This document shows, piece after piece, positions 43,800 through 52,754 of a stretch of DNA of 64,000 nucleotides; within the stretch, counting starts at the first letter, position 1; the number at the start of each line of letters is the position of its first letter. Made by a program: the position numbers and the translations under genes. The DNA comes from Sphingomonas sp. Leaf339 (GTDB taxonomy: Bacteria > Pseudomonadota > Alphaproteobacteria > Sphingomonadales > Sphingomonadaceae). Below the pieces are notes generated by a model. It made no database searches, was not told the origin of the DNA, and was given only the letters and a program-made list of their open reading frames with translations. The stretch covers positions 209,144 through 273,143 of the forward strand of contig NZ_LMRS01000056.1 in the NCBI RefSeq assembly GCF_001426195.1. Reading direction: 5' to 3'.

Positions 43800-44714
43800 T
43801 TAACGCGCCTGTGCCTTGGCGCTCACCAGCGTTCCCGCCCCCGCCCGCGTGAAGATCTCCAGCAGCATCGCATGCGGGATGCGCCCGTCGAGGATCACCG
43901 CCGCGTCGACGCCCGATTGCACCGCCGCCACGCACGTCTCGATCTTGGGGATCATCCCCCCGGTGATCGTCCCGTCCGCGCGCAGCTTGGCGACCGCGAC
44001 GGGGTCGAGCGCGGTCAGCAACGACCCATGCTTGTCGAGCACGCCCGCCACATCGGTCAGCAGGAAGAATCGCGATGCGCCCATCGCCGATGCGATCGCG
44101 CCCGCCATCGTATCGGCGTTGATGTTGTACGTATGCCCATCCGCGCCAATGCCCACCGGGGCCACGACCGGAATGATGCCCGCGGTCGACAGCGTGTCGA
44201 GGATCCGGCGATCGACCGCGATCGGCTCACCGACGAAGCCCAGATCGACATGGCGCTCGATGCCCTGCAACGGATCGGGGTCCATCCGCCCGACCTTCTC
44301 GGCCAGCACCAGCCCGGCATCCTTGCCCGAAATGCCGACCGCGCGGCCGCCCGCCTGACCGATCCAGCCGACGATGTCTTTGTTGATCGATCCCGCCAGA
44401 ACCATCTCCGCGATCTGCGCGGTTTCCTTGTCGGTTACGCGCAGGCCATTCACGAAGCGCGATTCGACCCCCAGCCGCGTCAGCATCGCGCCGATCTGCG
44501 GCCCGCCGCCATGAACGACGACGGGATTGATGCCGACCGCCTTTAGCAGCACCACGTCCTCGGCGAAATCGCGCTGCAATTCCGGGTCGCCCATCGCGTG
44601 ACCACCATATTTCACGACGAACGTCTGGCCGGCATAGCGTTGCAGGTACGGCAGCGCCTCGGTCAGCGTTTCCGCCTTGGCGAGGAGGGCCGGATCGGGA
44701 GCGTGGCTGGTCAT
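43800..44714 (-). CDS. argB: Acetylglutamate kinase
   Basis: 304 aa from ATG 44714. Phosphorylates N-acetylglutamate in arginine biosynthesis. Amino-acid-kinase fold: [12 protein letters not shown] (ATP-phosphate loop), [19 protein letters not shown] (substrate loop), [17 protein letters not shown], and [19 protein letters not shown]. The N-terminal helix preceding the kinase core suggests the hexameric, arginine-inhibited type. An in-frame extension to 44750 lacks support. Confidence 0.95.
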   Translation of the reverse strand: MTSHAPDPALLAKAETLTEALPYLQRYAGQTFVVKYGGHAMGDPELQRDFAEDVVLLKAVGINPVVVHGGGPQIGAMLTRLGVESRFVNGLRVTDKETAQIAEMVLAGSINKDIVGWIGQAGGRAVGISGKDAGLVLAEKVGRMDPDPLQGIERHVDLGFVGEPIAVDRRILDTLSTAGIIPVVAPVGIGADGHTYNINADTMAGAIASAMGASRFFLLTDVAGVLDKHGSLLTALDPVAVAKLRADGTITGGMIPKIETCVAAVQSGVDAAVILDGRIPHAMLLEIFTRAGAGTLVSAKAQAR

Positions 44715-44777
44715 GGCCGCGCCTTTAACGGCACCCGCCCCCGCCGTCACCCCGCCTGCATGTGTCTGAATCTGAGC

Positions 44778-45446
44778 CTATGCCGCTGGCGTCCGATCCA
44801 GCCGACGCCCGATCGCCACAAACAGATATATCGCCGGCGGCACCAGCACGATCGACAACACCACCTTGGTCAGCATCTGCCCGGCCATCAGCCCCACGAT
44901 CGGCCGCTCGCCCAGGAACGAGATGGTGATGAACAGCACCGTATCGACGATCTGGCTGACGATGCTGGCGATCATCCCGCGCAGCCACATCAGCCGCCCG
45001 CCGCCCGTCGCGCCGCCCGCGCCGGACAGCTTGGCGAAGATCAGCACGTTCAGCGTCTGCGAGATGCCGTACGACACCAGCCCCGCCAGCATCATCCGCG
45101 AACTCTGCCCGACCACTACCGGAAACGCGTCGATTGCGGGCGGGTACATGCCCGGATCATGTGGCAGCAGCAGCACGATCTGGATCAGCACCGCCGACAC
45201 GATCAGCGGCACGAAGCCCAGCCGCACGAGCATGGTCGCCGTACGTTGGCCATGCAGTTCGGCAATCGCGCTCGACATCACCACCAGCAGCAGGAAGGCG
45301 AAGATCCCCGCCTCCACCGCCAGCGGCCCCAGCGCGACCTGCTTCACCCCCAGCACGCCGGCGATGCACACCATACCGCCGTACAGGACCGAAAAGACGA
45401 ACAGCGAGAGTGAGATCATGGGCGCGGGCGCGGCGGGGGTTTCCAT
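44778..45446 (-). CDS. Queuosine precursor transporter (YhhQ/VUT family)
   Basis: 222 aa with about six transmembrane segments. YhhQ-type proteins import preQ0/preQ1 for tRNA queuosine synthesis. Landmarks: ELHGQRTATMLVRLGFV, SYGISQTLNVLIFAKL, and SQIVDTVLFITISFLG. The first 10 residues are Ala/Pro-rich. Divergent from the nucleoside transporter gene, so two nucleobase-related uptake proteins flank one intergenic region. Confidence 0.87.
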   Translation of the reverse strand: METPAAPAPMISLSLFVFSVLYGGMVCIAGVLGVKQVALGPLAVEAGIFAFLLLVVMSSAIAELHGQRTATMLVRLGFVPLIVSAVLIQIVLLLPHDPGMYPPAIDAFPVVVGQSSRMMLAGLVSYGISQTLNVLIFAKLSGAGGATGGGRLMWLRGMIASIVSQIVDTVLFITISFLGERPIVGLMAGQMLTKVVLSIVLVPPAIYLFVAIGRRLDRTPAA

Positions 45447-45484
45447 CGTCGGACGCTAGCGCCGGCTTCGCGGATGCACAATCG

Positions 45485-45590
45485 GCTGTCCTCTTTGCGC
45501 ATTTTATGGTGAGTGGCCGGGTTCAACCGGGGATGGGACGGGCGTTTTGCCCGAAGAAGGGGTCGTTTGGCGTGACTTTCGTGACTTTCT
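45485..45590 (+). repeat. Dispersed repeat copy D (partial left end)
   Basis: Left end GCTGTCCT (45485-45492) diverges after 8 bp from the CTGTCCTACA of the other copies. The right end GTGACTTTCGTGACTTTC (45573-45590) is well kept, with GACTTT blocks 9 bp apart. It ends 19 bp before the GTG start of the nucleoside transporter, so it lies in that gene's 5' leader. Confidence 0.5.
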
Positions 45591-45609
45591 TTTCGGCAGG
45601 AAGCCACCG

Positions 45610-46869
45610 GTGAGCCGTTTCCTGATCGGCATCGCCGGCATTCTCGTCATCCTCGGCATAGCCTATGTTCTGTCCGTCGATCGCCGGTCGATCCGGCTGC
45701 GCGTGGTCGGATCGGCTTTTGCGTTGCAGGCAGGGATCGCGGTGCTCGTGCTCTACGTGCCGTGGGGCAAGCATGTGCTGCAATGGATGTCGGGCGGCGT
45801 CGCCAATCTGCTCGGCTATGCCAATGCCGGCACCTCGTTCCTGTTCGGCGCGCTGGCGAGCGATCCGCTGGGCCGCAATTTCGCGATCCAGGCGCTGCCG
45901 GTCATCATTTTCTTCGCGGCGCTGGTCTCGATCCTCTACTATCTCGGCATCATGCAGCTGGTGGTGCGCTGGCTGGGCGGCGGCATCGAAAAGGTGATCG
46001 GCGTATCGAAGGTCGAATCGCTCTGCGCCGCGGCCAACGTATTCGTCGGCCAGTCCGAATCGCCGCTCGTCATCCGCCCCTATCTGGCGGGGCTGACCCC
46101 GGCGCAGCTGTTCACGGTGATGACCAGCGGCATGGCCGGCGTCGCCGGTACGATCCTTGCCGCCTATGCGTCGATGGGCATCTCGATCGAATATCTGCTC
46201 GCTGCCAGCTTCATGGCGGCACCCGGCGGTATCCTGATGGCCAAGATCATCATGCCCGACCGCGACGAAACACCCGAAGGCCAATTGCCGCTCGGCGACA
46301 ACATCGAGGAAGAGAAAATCGCCATTGCCGAGGCGAGCCATGACGAGGAAAAGCCCGCCAATCTCATCATGGCGGCCGCGCAGGGGGCGCAAACCGGCGT
46401 GAAGCTGGCCGTCGCGGTCGGCGCGATGGTGCTGGCCTTCGTGGCGCTGGTGGCGCTCGCCAACGGCCTGCTCGGCGGGGTCGGCCGCTGGTTCGGGATC
46501 GCCGACCTCTCGTTTCAGGGGCTGCTCGGTTATGTCTTCGCGCCGGTTATGTTCCTGCTGAACATCCCGTGGAGCGAGGCGGGGATCGCCGGCGGCCTGT
46601 TCGGGCAGAAGATCGTCCTGAACGAATTCGTCGCCTATATCGATCTTGGCAAGCAGGCCGCCGTCCTGTCGCCGCGCACCGTCGCGGTCGTCACCTTCGC
46701 GCTGTGCGGTTTCGCCAATTTCTCGTCGATCGCGATCCAGATGGCGGTGACGGGCAGCCTCGCCCCCAATCAGCGTCCGCAGATCGCCCGGCTGGGCATC
46801 CGCGCGCTGGTGGCGGGCAGCCTTGCCAATCTGATGTCTGCGGCGCTGGCGGGATTGCTCATCAGCTGA
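45610..46869 (+). CDS. Concentrative nucleoside transporter (NupC/CNT family)
   Basis: 419 aa from GTG 45610 (AGGAAG 7 bp upstream). A longer frame from 45547 would translate the dispersed repeat and is rejected. Imports nucleosides by proton or sodium symport. CNT landmarks: [73 protein letters not shown] and [14 protein letters not shown]. Two conserved re-entrant hairpin motifs are intact. Confidence 0.92.
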   Translation: MSRFLIGIAGILVILGIAYVLSVDRRSIRLRVVGSAFALQAGIAVLVLYVPWGKHVLQWMSGGVANLLGYANAGTSFLFGALASDPLGRNFAIQALPVIIFFAALVSILYYLGIMQLVVRWLGGGIEKVIGVSKVESLCAAANVFVGQSESPLVIRPYLAGLTPAQLFTVMTSGMAGVAGTILAAYASMGISIEYLLAASFMAAPGGILMAKIIMPDRDETPEGQLPLGDNIEEEKIAIAEASHDEEKPANLIMAAAQGAQTGVKLAVAVGAMVLAFVALVALANGLLGGVGRWFGIADLSFQGLLGYVFAPVMFLLNIPWSEAGIAGGLFGQKIVLNEFVAYIDLGKQAAVLSPRTVAVVTFALCGFANFSSIAIQMAVTGSLAPNQRPQIARLGIRALVAGSLANLMSAALAGLLIS

Positions 46870-46881
46870 ATTTTTCCGCTT

Positions 46882-46904
46882 GCGGTTGACGTAGCGTCAA
46901 CCGC
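46882..46904. promoter_or_regulatory. MerR-type operator upstream of the TipAS-like regulator gene
   Basis: GCGGTTGAC-GTAGC-GTCAACCGC: 9-bp perfect arms, 5-bp spacer. MerR-family proteins bind such dyads, typically within promoters having unusually long spacers. It starts 13 bp after the nucleoside transporter stop and ends 13 bp before the merR start, which suggests autoregulation. Confidence 0.65.
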
Positions 46905-46917
46905 TATCGACCGTTTC

Positions 46918-47682
46918 ATGGAAGAGACGATCGACATTACCGAGGTGGCATCCGCGACCGGCCTCACTCCGCGCGCGCTCCGATTCTACGAAGCCCGCGG
47001 GCTGGTCCGGCCTCTGCGTACCGCCGGCGGACGCCGCATCTATGGCCGTGGCGAACTTGCCTGGCTCCACGCCGTGGTCGCGCTGAAGCGCGCGGGATTT
47101 ACCCTGACGCAGATCACGGGTCTGCTCGGAGACCGCCGGGTCGATCTTGCCCGCCTGATCACCGCGCAACTGGCCGCGATCGACGCGCGCGCCGCCGAGA
47201 TCGCCGAGGCGCGCGCCCTCCTCCTCGCCGTTCAGTCCCGCCTCGATCGCCGCGAGCCGATCGACGTCGCGACCCTTTGCTCGCTCATCAGACAAGGAGA
47301 CACGACGATGACCCAACAGAACTGGCAGGCGATATCGGACCGCTATCTGTCGGACGAGGCCAAGGCCGATTTCGCCCGCACCGCCCCGACGATGCCCGAG
47401 GGGTTCGATCAAGCAAGCTATGCTGCCCAGTGGACCGACCTCGCCTCGCGGATCGAGGCCGCCTTGCCGCTCGATCCCGCCAGCGATCGGGCCGGCGCCT
47501 TCTTCGACGAATGGCAGGCGTTGCTCGCCCCGTTCACCAGCGTCGCGACGCCCGCGATGATGACCGGCGTCAACCGCATGTACGGTGACATGGACAGCTG
47601 GAAGGGAGAACAGAAACCGCCCTTCCCGCCTCAGGTCTGGGCGTTCATCACCAGCGTCGGCGCCCTCCGCCGCGGTGGCTGA
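46918..47682 (+). CDS. MerR-family regulator with TipAS-like effector domain
   Basis: 254 aa. N-terminal MerR winged HTH: ITEVASATGLTPRALRFYEA and RGLVRPLRTAGGRRIYGRGE, then the dimerisation helix (about 85-120). The C-terminal about 135-250 is all-helical and matches TipAS-type antibiotic-recognition domains (WQAISDRYLSDEAKADFART; WTDLASRIEAALPL). Known TipA-like proteins respond to thiopeptides or other hydrophobic drugs; the ligand here is unknown and no efflux gene is adjacent. Confidence 0.85.
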   Translation: MEETIDITEVASATGLTPRALRFYEARGLVRPLRTAGGRRIYGRGELAWLHAVVALKRAGFTLTQITGLLGDRRVDLARLITAQLAAIDARAAEIAEARALLLAVQSRLDRREPIDVATLCSLIRQGDTTMTQQNWQAISDRYLSDEAKADFARTAPTMPEGFDQASYAAQWTDLASRIEAALPLDPASDRAGAFFDEWQALLAPFTSVATPAMMTGVNRMYGDMDSWKGEQKPPFPPQVWAFITSVGALRRGG

Positions 47683-47686
47683 ACGG

Positions 47687-47710
47687 ACGGGAGGCCAATC
47701 GGCCTCCCGT
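47687..47710. terminator. Bidirectional hairpin between convergent genes
   Basis: ACGGGAGGCC-AATC-GGCCTCCCGT: 10-bp perfect arms and a 4-nt loop in the 36-bp gap between the MerR gene and the fasciclin gene. No clear T tract on either side. Confidence 0.65.
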
Positions 47711-47718
47711 CGCATCCG

Positions 47719-48270
47719 TCAGGGCGTGACCACCGTATCGATCACGTGGATGATGCCGTTCGATTGCATCACATTGGCGATGGTGATGCGGCCCATATGG
47801 CCCTTGCCGTCCATGATCGCCCAGCCACTGCCGGCCTTGTGGAACGTCAGCGGCTCACCCTGTACCGTGGTGTAGACCGCGTTGCCGCCATTTGCCTTGG
47901 CCTTCGCGGCGATATCGGCGGCGGTGATGCGGCCGGGCACGACGTGATAGGTCAGAACGGCGACCAGTTGATCCTTGTTCTCCGGCTTCAGCAGCGTGTC
48001 GACCGTGCCGGCCGGCAGCTTCGCAAAGGCCGCGTTGGTCGGCGCGAAGACCGTGAACGGCCCCGGTCCCGACAGCGTATCGACCAGCCCGGCCGCCTTC
48101 ACCGCGGCGACCAGCGTGGTGTGATCCCGCGAGTTCACGGCATTTTCGACGATCGTCTTCGTCGGATACATCGCCGCGCCGCCGACCATCGGGTTCTTCT
48201 GCGCCGCGATCACCGCGCCGCCGCTGGCAAGCGCGGCGGCCAGCATTATCGTCCGTATCGATCGTCTCAT
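47719..48270 (-). CDS. Secreted fasciclin (FAS1) domain protein
   Basis: 183 aa from ATG 48270. The ATG at 48276 is only 3 bp from AGGAG, whereas 48270 has 9-bp spacing. Signal peptide about 1-24 (RSIRTIMLAAALASGGAVIA). One FAS1 domain with both family boxes: GPFTVFAPTNAAFAKLP (H1) and YHVVPGRITAAD, ending in NGIIHVIDTVVTP (H2). FAS1 proteins mediate adhesion or matrix contacts; common in sphingomonads, with no known enzymatic role. Confidence 0.9.
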   Translation of the reverse strand: MRRSIRTIMLAAALASGGAVIAAQKNPMVGGAAMYPTKTIVENAVNSRDHTTLVAAVKAAGLVDTLSGPGPFTVFAPTNAAFAKLPAGTVDTLLKPENKDQLVAVLTYHVVPGRITAADIAAKAKANGGNAVYTTVQGEPLTFHKAGSGWAIMDGKGHMGRITIANVMQSNGIIHVIDTVVTP

Positions 48271-48361
48271 GGACATCGTCTCCTGTCGGCTACCATCAGC
48301 GGCGGCCGACAGAAGATACGGGCCGCGCCGCAAAACGACGCAAAGCCCCGACAGATATCGA

Positions 48362-49873
48362 TCAGGCGAAGCGGACGCGCACCCGCGACCGGCGCCGCGC
48401 CGCCGCACCGACCAGCCCAAAGCCCAGTACCATCATCGCCCAGGTGGTCGGCTCCGGCACCGCGCCGGTCAGCGTGCGGTATTCCGCCTCGCTCAGCTTG
48501 AAGCTGTAGATCAGGTTCGGGATCAGCGTCTGCCCGGTCGGGCATGCCGCACCCAGCGCCACCTGGCTGCTCGTCCCGCCCGCGCCGCTGGTGCAGACGT
48601 CGAACTGGGTGTTGGCCGCGCCACTCTGCGTGACCGAGAAGTCATTGTCGGTCACAACGATCAGCGTGTAGCTGCCATCCGCCAGCCGCGGTCCGAACGC
48701 GAAGCCCTCGATCTTCTCCGGCACGGTCATGCCCATCGCGCGGAGCGCCGCGGCGATGTCGAGGAACGGCGTCGCCGTCTTTACCACTGGATTCACCCCG
48801 GCGGGCAGCGTGTTGGTGCCCGACAGGCTGATCTTGCTGACATCGGTCGCGTCGGCCAGGTCGATCCTGTAGATGCGCTTGGAGGCGACGGGCATCGCCG
48901 CCGTGGGATCGTCCACACCCAACCCGCGATTGTCGCGTTCCAGCACCAGCAGCGTACCGTCATTCACCGCCTGGATCGCCGACACGCCGATCGAGCGGCC
49001 CTGCGCGTTGATGTTGAAATCGTTCGAGGTGCCGGGGATGCGGCCGTTGATGTCGGCGATCGCTTCCAGCTGATAAATGTACTGCGCCTTCTCCGCGCCC
49101 GTTGCGACGTCATAGGCGACGATGCGGACGTTGCGGCTGAAGCGGCCTTCGGAGTTGGTCGTGCCGTTATTGGTGTTCTGGCCCTCGTTGACCAGCGGGT
49201 CCTGCAACACGGCATAGGCGGTCTTGCCGTCCGGACTGACCGTCAGCCCCTCGAACCCGCGATTGTCCTGCCGGCCCGTGGTGATCGTGGGACGGCCATC
49301 GACGTAATTGGTCGTGCCTGTGGCATCCTTGGACACGAGATTGGCGGGCGTCGCGAACGCACGAACGAAATTGCCGGCGGGCGTGAACTCGTACACCGAC
49401 GGACCATATTCGTCGGACACCAACAGATTGCCGTTGGGCAGTCTCGCCAGACCTTCGGGATCGAGTGACCCGCCCAGCGTCGCCGCGCTGCCGTTCAGGA
49501 TCTGCGGGTTCAGGCCGCTGAAGTCCTGTCCGTTCGCTTGTTTGAACAGCACCGTGCTTTGCAGATTGAAGCCGTTGATCGCGCCGCTGTTGTTATCGAT
49601 ATCCAGCGTGAAACCCTGCAACCGCGGCGTATAGGGTAGCACGCCGCCACCCGGCCCCCGGTCGGTCATGCCCCAGAACATGCCGGTCGCAGCGTCATAG
49701 CTCAGGTCCGATCCGAACCCGCCCAGCCGGTTCGATCCGGCGCCGGTTAGACCCGACAGGTCGGTGGTGCCGCCCGCAACGCTGAATTGCGATACCAGCG
49801 TCGCTGCGCTGGCAGGTGCGGTGACGGCAAGCACGGCGGCGACGGCCACGGAGGCGGAAAACGAATGGCGCAT
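48362..49873 (-). CDS. PEP-CTERM-tagged phytase-like esterase-domain protein
   Basis: 503 aa from ATG 49873 (AGGGGAA upstream), signal peptide to about residue 23 (ending APASAA). The body is the 'esterase-like activity of phytase' propeller: YDAATGMFWGMTDRGPGGGV, SLDPEGLARLPNGNLLVSDE, QDNRGFEGLTVSPDGKTAYA, KIEGFAFGPRLADGSYTL. The C-terminus carries a PEP-CTERM sorting signal (PEPTTWAMMVLGFGLVG plus an Arg cluster) recognised by exosortase-type systems; no exosortase gene is in this window. Paralogue of the gene at 5485-6495. Confidence 0.9.
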   Translation of the reverse strand: MRHSFSASVAVAAVLAVTAPASAATLVSQFSVAGGTTDLSGLTGAGSNRLGGFGSDLSYDAATGMFWGMTDRGPGGGVLPYTPRLQGFTLDIDNNSGAINGFNLQSTVLFKQANGQDFSGLNPQILNGSAATLGGSLDPEGLARLPNGNLLVSDEYGPSVYEFTPAGNFVRAFATPANLVSKDATGTTNYVDGRPTITTGRQDNRGFEGLTVSPDGKTAYAVLQDPLVNEGQNTNNGTTNSEGRFSRNVRIVAYDVATGAEKAQYIYQLEAIADINGRIPGTSNDFNINAQGRSIGVSAIQAVNDGTLLVLERDNRGLGVDDPTAAMPVASKRIYRIDLADATDVSKISLSGTNTLPAGVNPVVKTATPFLDIAAALRAMGMTVPEKIEGFAFGPRLADGSYTLIVVTDNDFSVTQSGAANTQFDVCTSGAGGTSSQVALGAACPTGQTLIPNLIYSFKLSEAEYRTLTGAVPEPTTWAMMVLGFGLVGAAARRRSRVRVRFA

Positions 49874-50022
49874 GGTTATTCCCCTGTTAATTATCCGCGA
49901 TAAACAGGACTTCGGTGACAGCCACGTGACGGCCGGTGGCGGAGGCGCCCGTCCTGTTACGTTTTGAAACACCGACGCAACGTGGCGGGCCGAGGCAGCG
50001 GACCTTCATGGAGCCATTGTCG

Positions 50023-50679
50023 ATGCCCCGCCGCGTTCTGTCCTGCCCCGCCTTCGCCTTCGCCCCCGCCGTGCTGTTCGGGCTGACCGCCCTCTGCCTC
50101 GTCGGCTGCGCGCATCGTCCCGACGGCCCGCCGCCGGGCGGCCCGGACTTCGGCCCGGCACCGGGCGATCGCCTGTTCATCAGCCCGGCCGGCGAACCAT
50201 TCCACGCCGCGCACAGCCCCGACCAATTGTGGTTCATCGGTGCCGATCGCGACGGCGACGGCCACCTGACCCGCGCCGAATTCGTCGCCGATGCGATGCG
50301 GTTCTTCGCGGTGCTTGATCAAGGCGTCGATGGCGAGATCGATCCGGCCGACATCGTTCGCTACGAAACCGTGGTGGCGCCGGAAATCCGCGTGCGCGGC
50401 GGCAATGGTGGCAGCCGCAGCGGATCGCCCAGCGGTGAACGGGGAGGCGGCGGTCGTGGTGGCCCACCAGGCGGCGCCACCCCGACCCGCGCCGGGTTAC
50501 AGGGTGCCGGCCGCTACGGCTATCTCGCGCTGCCCGAACCCATCGTCGCCGCCGACCGCAACATGAACCGCGGCATCGACCGCGCCGAGATGCAGGCCGC
50601 CGCCGAACAGCGCTTCGCCACGCTCGACACCAATTACGACGGCAGGATCACCCGTAGCGAACTGCCCCGCCTGACCTGA
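50023..50679 (+). CDS. EF-hand lipoprotein
   Basis: 218 aa from ATG 50023 with GGAG 8 bp upstream; ATG 50008 is an alternative. Lipobox LCLVGC puts the lipidated Cys at 29. Two good EF-hand loops, DRDGDGHLTRAEF and DTNYDGRITRSEL, and two degenerate ones, DQGVDGEIDPADI and DRNMNRGIDRAEM, are arranged as N- and C-terminal pairs. They are separated by a Gly/Ser/Arg-rich linker (about 125-165). Predicted calcium-binding envelope protein; partner unknown. Ends 2 bp from the convergent dehydrogenase stop. Confidence 0.85.
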   Translation: MPRRVLSCPAFAFAPAVLFGLTALCLVGCAHRPDGPPPGGPDFGPAPGDRLFISPAGEPFHAAHSPDQLWFIGADRDGDGHLTRAEFVADAMRFFAVLDQGVDGEIDPADIVRYETVVAPEIRVRGGNGGSRSGSPSGERGGGGRGGPPGGATPTRAGLQGAGRYGYLALPEPIVAADRNMNRGIDRAEMQAAAEQRFATLDTNYDGRITRSELPRLT

Positions 50680-50681
50680 GA

Positions 50682-51554
50682 TCAGCGCGTCGGCACCGGC
50701 TCGTCGCCCGAATAATCGTAAAATCCACGCCCGGTCTTGCGCCCGTACCAGCCCGCCTCGACATATTTCACCAGCAGCGGTGCCGGCCGGAACTTGGGAT
50801 CGCCCGTCCCCTCAAACAGGACCCGCGTGATCTCCAGACAGGTGTCGAGGCCGATGAAGTCTGCCAGCGTCAACGGCCCCATCGGGTGGTTCAGCCCCAG
50901 TTGGCAGGCGGCATCGATATCCGGGATCGTCGCCACGCCCTCGCCCAACGCGAAGCACGCCTCGTTCAACATCGGCATCAGCACGCGGTTGACGATGAAG
51001 CCCGGCGCGTCGTTGGCCCGCACCACCCGCTTGCCCAGCGCCTGCGCATAGGCTTCGACCTTGGCGACCGTCTCGTCCGAGGTGGCGAGACCGCGGATCA
51101 GTTCGATCAGGCCCATCACCGGCACTGGGTTGAAGAAATGCACGCCCACGAACCGAGCCGGATCGGGCGATGCCTGTGCCAGCCGCGTGATCGGGATCGA
51201 CGAGGTGTTCGATGCCAACACCGCATCCGCGCCCAGCACCTTTCCGACATCGGCGAAAATCTGGCGCTTGATCGCCTCCCGCTCGGTCGCCGCCTCGATC
51301 ACCAGCGTGCAATCGCCCATCACCGCGACGCTCTCGACCGGCTCGATTCCCGCCAGCGTTGCGTCACGCGCCTCGGCGGTGATCTTTTCCTTCGTCACCA
51401 GTCGGTCGAGTGCCTTGGCGATACCGGCACGACCGTTTTCGGCCTGCGCCAGCGACACATCGGCGAGCAGCACGCGAAAGCCCGCCTGGGCCGATACCTG
51501 CGCGATCCCCGCGCCCATCTGTCCCGCCCCGATCACACCTATCGTCTGCATCAT
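50682..51554 (-). CDS. 3-hydroxybutyryl-CoA dehydrogenase
   Basis: 290 aa, start ATG with GGAGAG. Oxidises (S)-3-hydroxybutyryl-CoA to acetoacetyl-CoA with NAD(P). NAD motif [20 protein letters not shown] at the N-terminus, catalytic His in [18 protein letters not shown], Glu in that loop, and C-terminal domain [21 protein letters not shown] free-standing PaaH/Hbd-type enzyme that could feed acetoacetyl-CoA exchange with the PHB pool; fatty acid beta-oxidation genes are not adjacent. Confidence 0.93.
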   Translation of the reverse strand: MMQTIGVIGAGQMGAGIAQVSAQAGFRVLLADVSLAQAENGRAGIAKALDRLVTKEKITAEARDATLAGIEPVESVAVMGDCTLVIEAATEREAIKRQIFADVGKVLGADAVLASNTSSIPITRLAQASPDPARFVGVHFFNPVPVMGLIELIRGLATSDETVAKVEAYAQALGKRVVRANDAPGFIVNRVLMPMLNEACFALGEGVATIPDIDAACQLGLNHPMGPLTLADFIGLDTCLEITRVLFEGTGDPKFRPAPLLVKYVEAGWYGRKTGRGFYDYSGDEPVPTR

Positions 51555-51626
51555 GCTCTCTCCATGTCGTTTGGGGCCGACATACAGATCGGGGAACGAG
51601 GCGGCTAGGCGGCGGTTATCATCGCC

Positions 51627-52751
51627 ATGCGCGTAACGATCTCTGCCGCCCTGTTGGCCGCCACCGCCCTTGCCGGCTGCTCCACCGAGCCGGCCGCGAC
51701 CGATACCGTCGCCAATGCTGACTCGCCCGCCCCCGTGGCGACCGCTACCTCCGCTGCCGTCGCGTCCGCGTCCTCCGCCACGGCCACCGCCGTGAAGCCG
51801 GGAACGCTAAAGACCTTCGGCGACTGGGCGGTAGGTTGCGACAACACCCGCCTCTGTACCCTCGCCTCGCTCGGCCCCGATGGCGGCGAATTCCCGCCCG
51901 TCACGATGGCGATCATGCGCCAGCCGGGGCCGGACGGTGCGATGGAAATCGCCTTTACGCCGCTGGGTGACGGATCTGCCGTCAAACCGGTCGCAGTGAC
52001 GGTCGACGGCCGGCGGGTAGCCCTGCCTACCCTGACCGGCACCGACGCGGACAAGGCTGTGACGGCGATGGCCTCAGGAAAAAAACTTGTGGTGATCGAG
52101 GCTGGTGACCGCCCCCGCGCGCGTCTGTCGCTAAAGGGCGCTTCGGCGGCGCTGCGCTGGATCGACGATCAGCAGGGCCGGGTCAGCACCACGACCGCCC
52201 TCGTCGCCAAAGGTGACAAACCCGCATCCGCCGTGCCAGCCCGGCAGCCTGCCCCGATCATTCAGGCCGTCACGCCCAGCGGCACCGCCGCCGACCCCAA
52301 CAAGCAACAACTCGCCGCGATGCGACGCCGAGCGCAGTGCGAGCCATCGCGGATCGATAATGGCGACCTGTTCCGGCCCGAAACCTATGCGCTGGGTGGC
52401 GGCGCGACGCTGGTGCTGCTGCCCTGCTCGCTCGGCGCATACAACATGTCGGCGGCGATGTTCATCCTGCGCGGCGACCAGGTGGAACCGGCGCTCACCG
52501 ATGCGCCGTCTGGTTTTTCGGAAACCCCCGCCGGCCCCGACTCGGCGGTATCGAGCGTCGTCAACGGCGAGTGGAAGGACGGCGAACTGCGCAGCTTCGC
52601 CAAGGGTCGCGGCCTCGGCGATTGCGGCGTCGCGCAAACGTTCGTCTGGGACGGCACCCGCCTGCGCTTGTCGGAACAGAGCGAGATGGGCGAGTGTCGC
52701 GGTAATCCCAACTATATCCCGACATGGCGGGCGCAGATCGTCCGCCGCTGA
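51627..52751 (+). CDS. DUF1176 lipoprotein
   Basis: 374 aa. Signal peptide with lipobox TALAGC (Cys18), then an Ala/Thr/Val-rich linker to about residue 58. The DUF1176 domain starts [20 protein letters not shown] and includes the Trp/Cys pattern [38 protein letters not shown] and the end [20 protein letters not shown]. Function of the family is unknown; periplasmic, multiple conserved cysteines. Ends 3 bp before the convergent M23 gene stop. Confidence 0.9.
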   Translation: MRVTISAALLAATALAGCSTEPAATDTVANADSPAPVATATSAAVASASSATATAVKPGTLKTFGDWAVGCDNTRLCTLASLGPDGGEFPPVTMAIMRQPGPDGAMEIAFTPLGDGSAVKPVAVTVDGRRVALPTLTGTDADKAVTAMASGKKLVVIEAGDRPRARLSLKGASAALRWIDDQQGRVSTTTALVAKGDKPASAVPARQPAPIIQAVTPSGTAADPNKQQLAAMRRRAQCEPSRIDNGDLFRPETYALGGGATLVLLPCSLGAYNMSAAMFILRGDQVEPALTDAPSGFSETPAGPDSAVSSVVNGEWKDGELRSFAKGRGLGDCGVAQTFVWDGTRLRLSEQSEMGECRGNPNYIPTWRAQIVRR

Positions 52752-52754
52752 TGA

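Noticed and set aside
45547..45609. ATG/TTG-type upstream start for the nucleoside transporter
   Set aside because: The added residues come from the dispersed repeat; GTG 45610 has AGGAAG and begins the first transmembrane helix.
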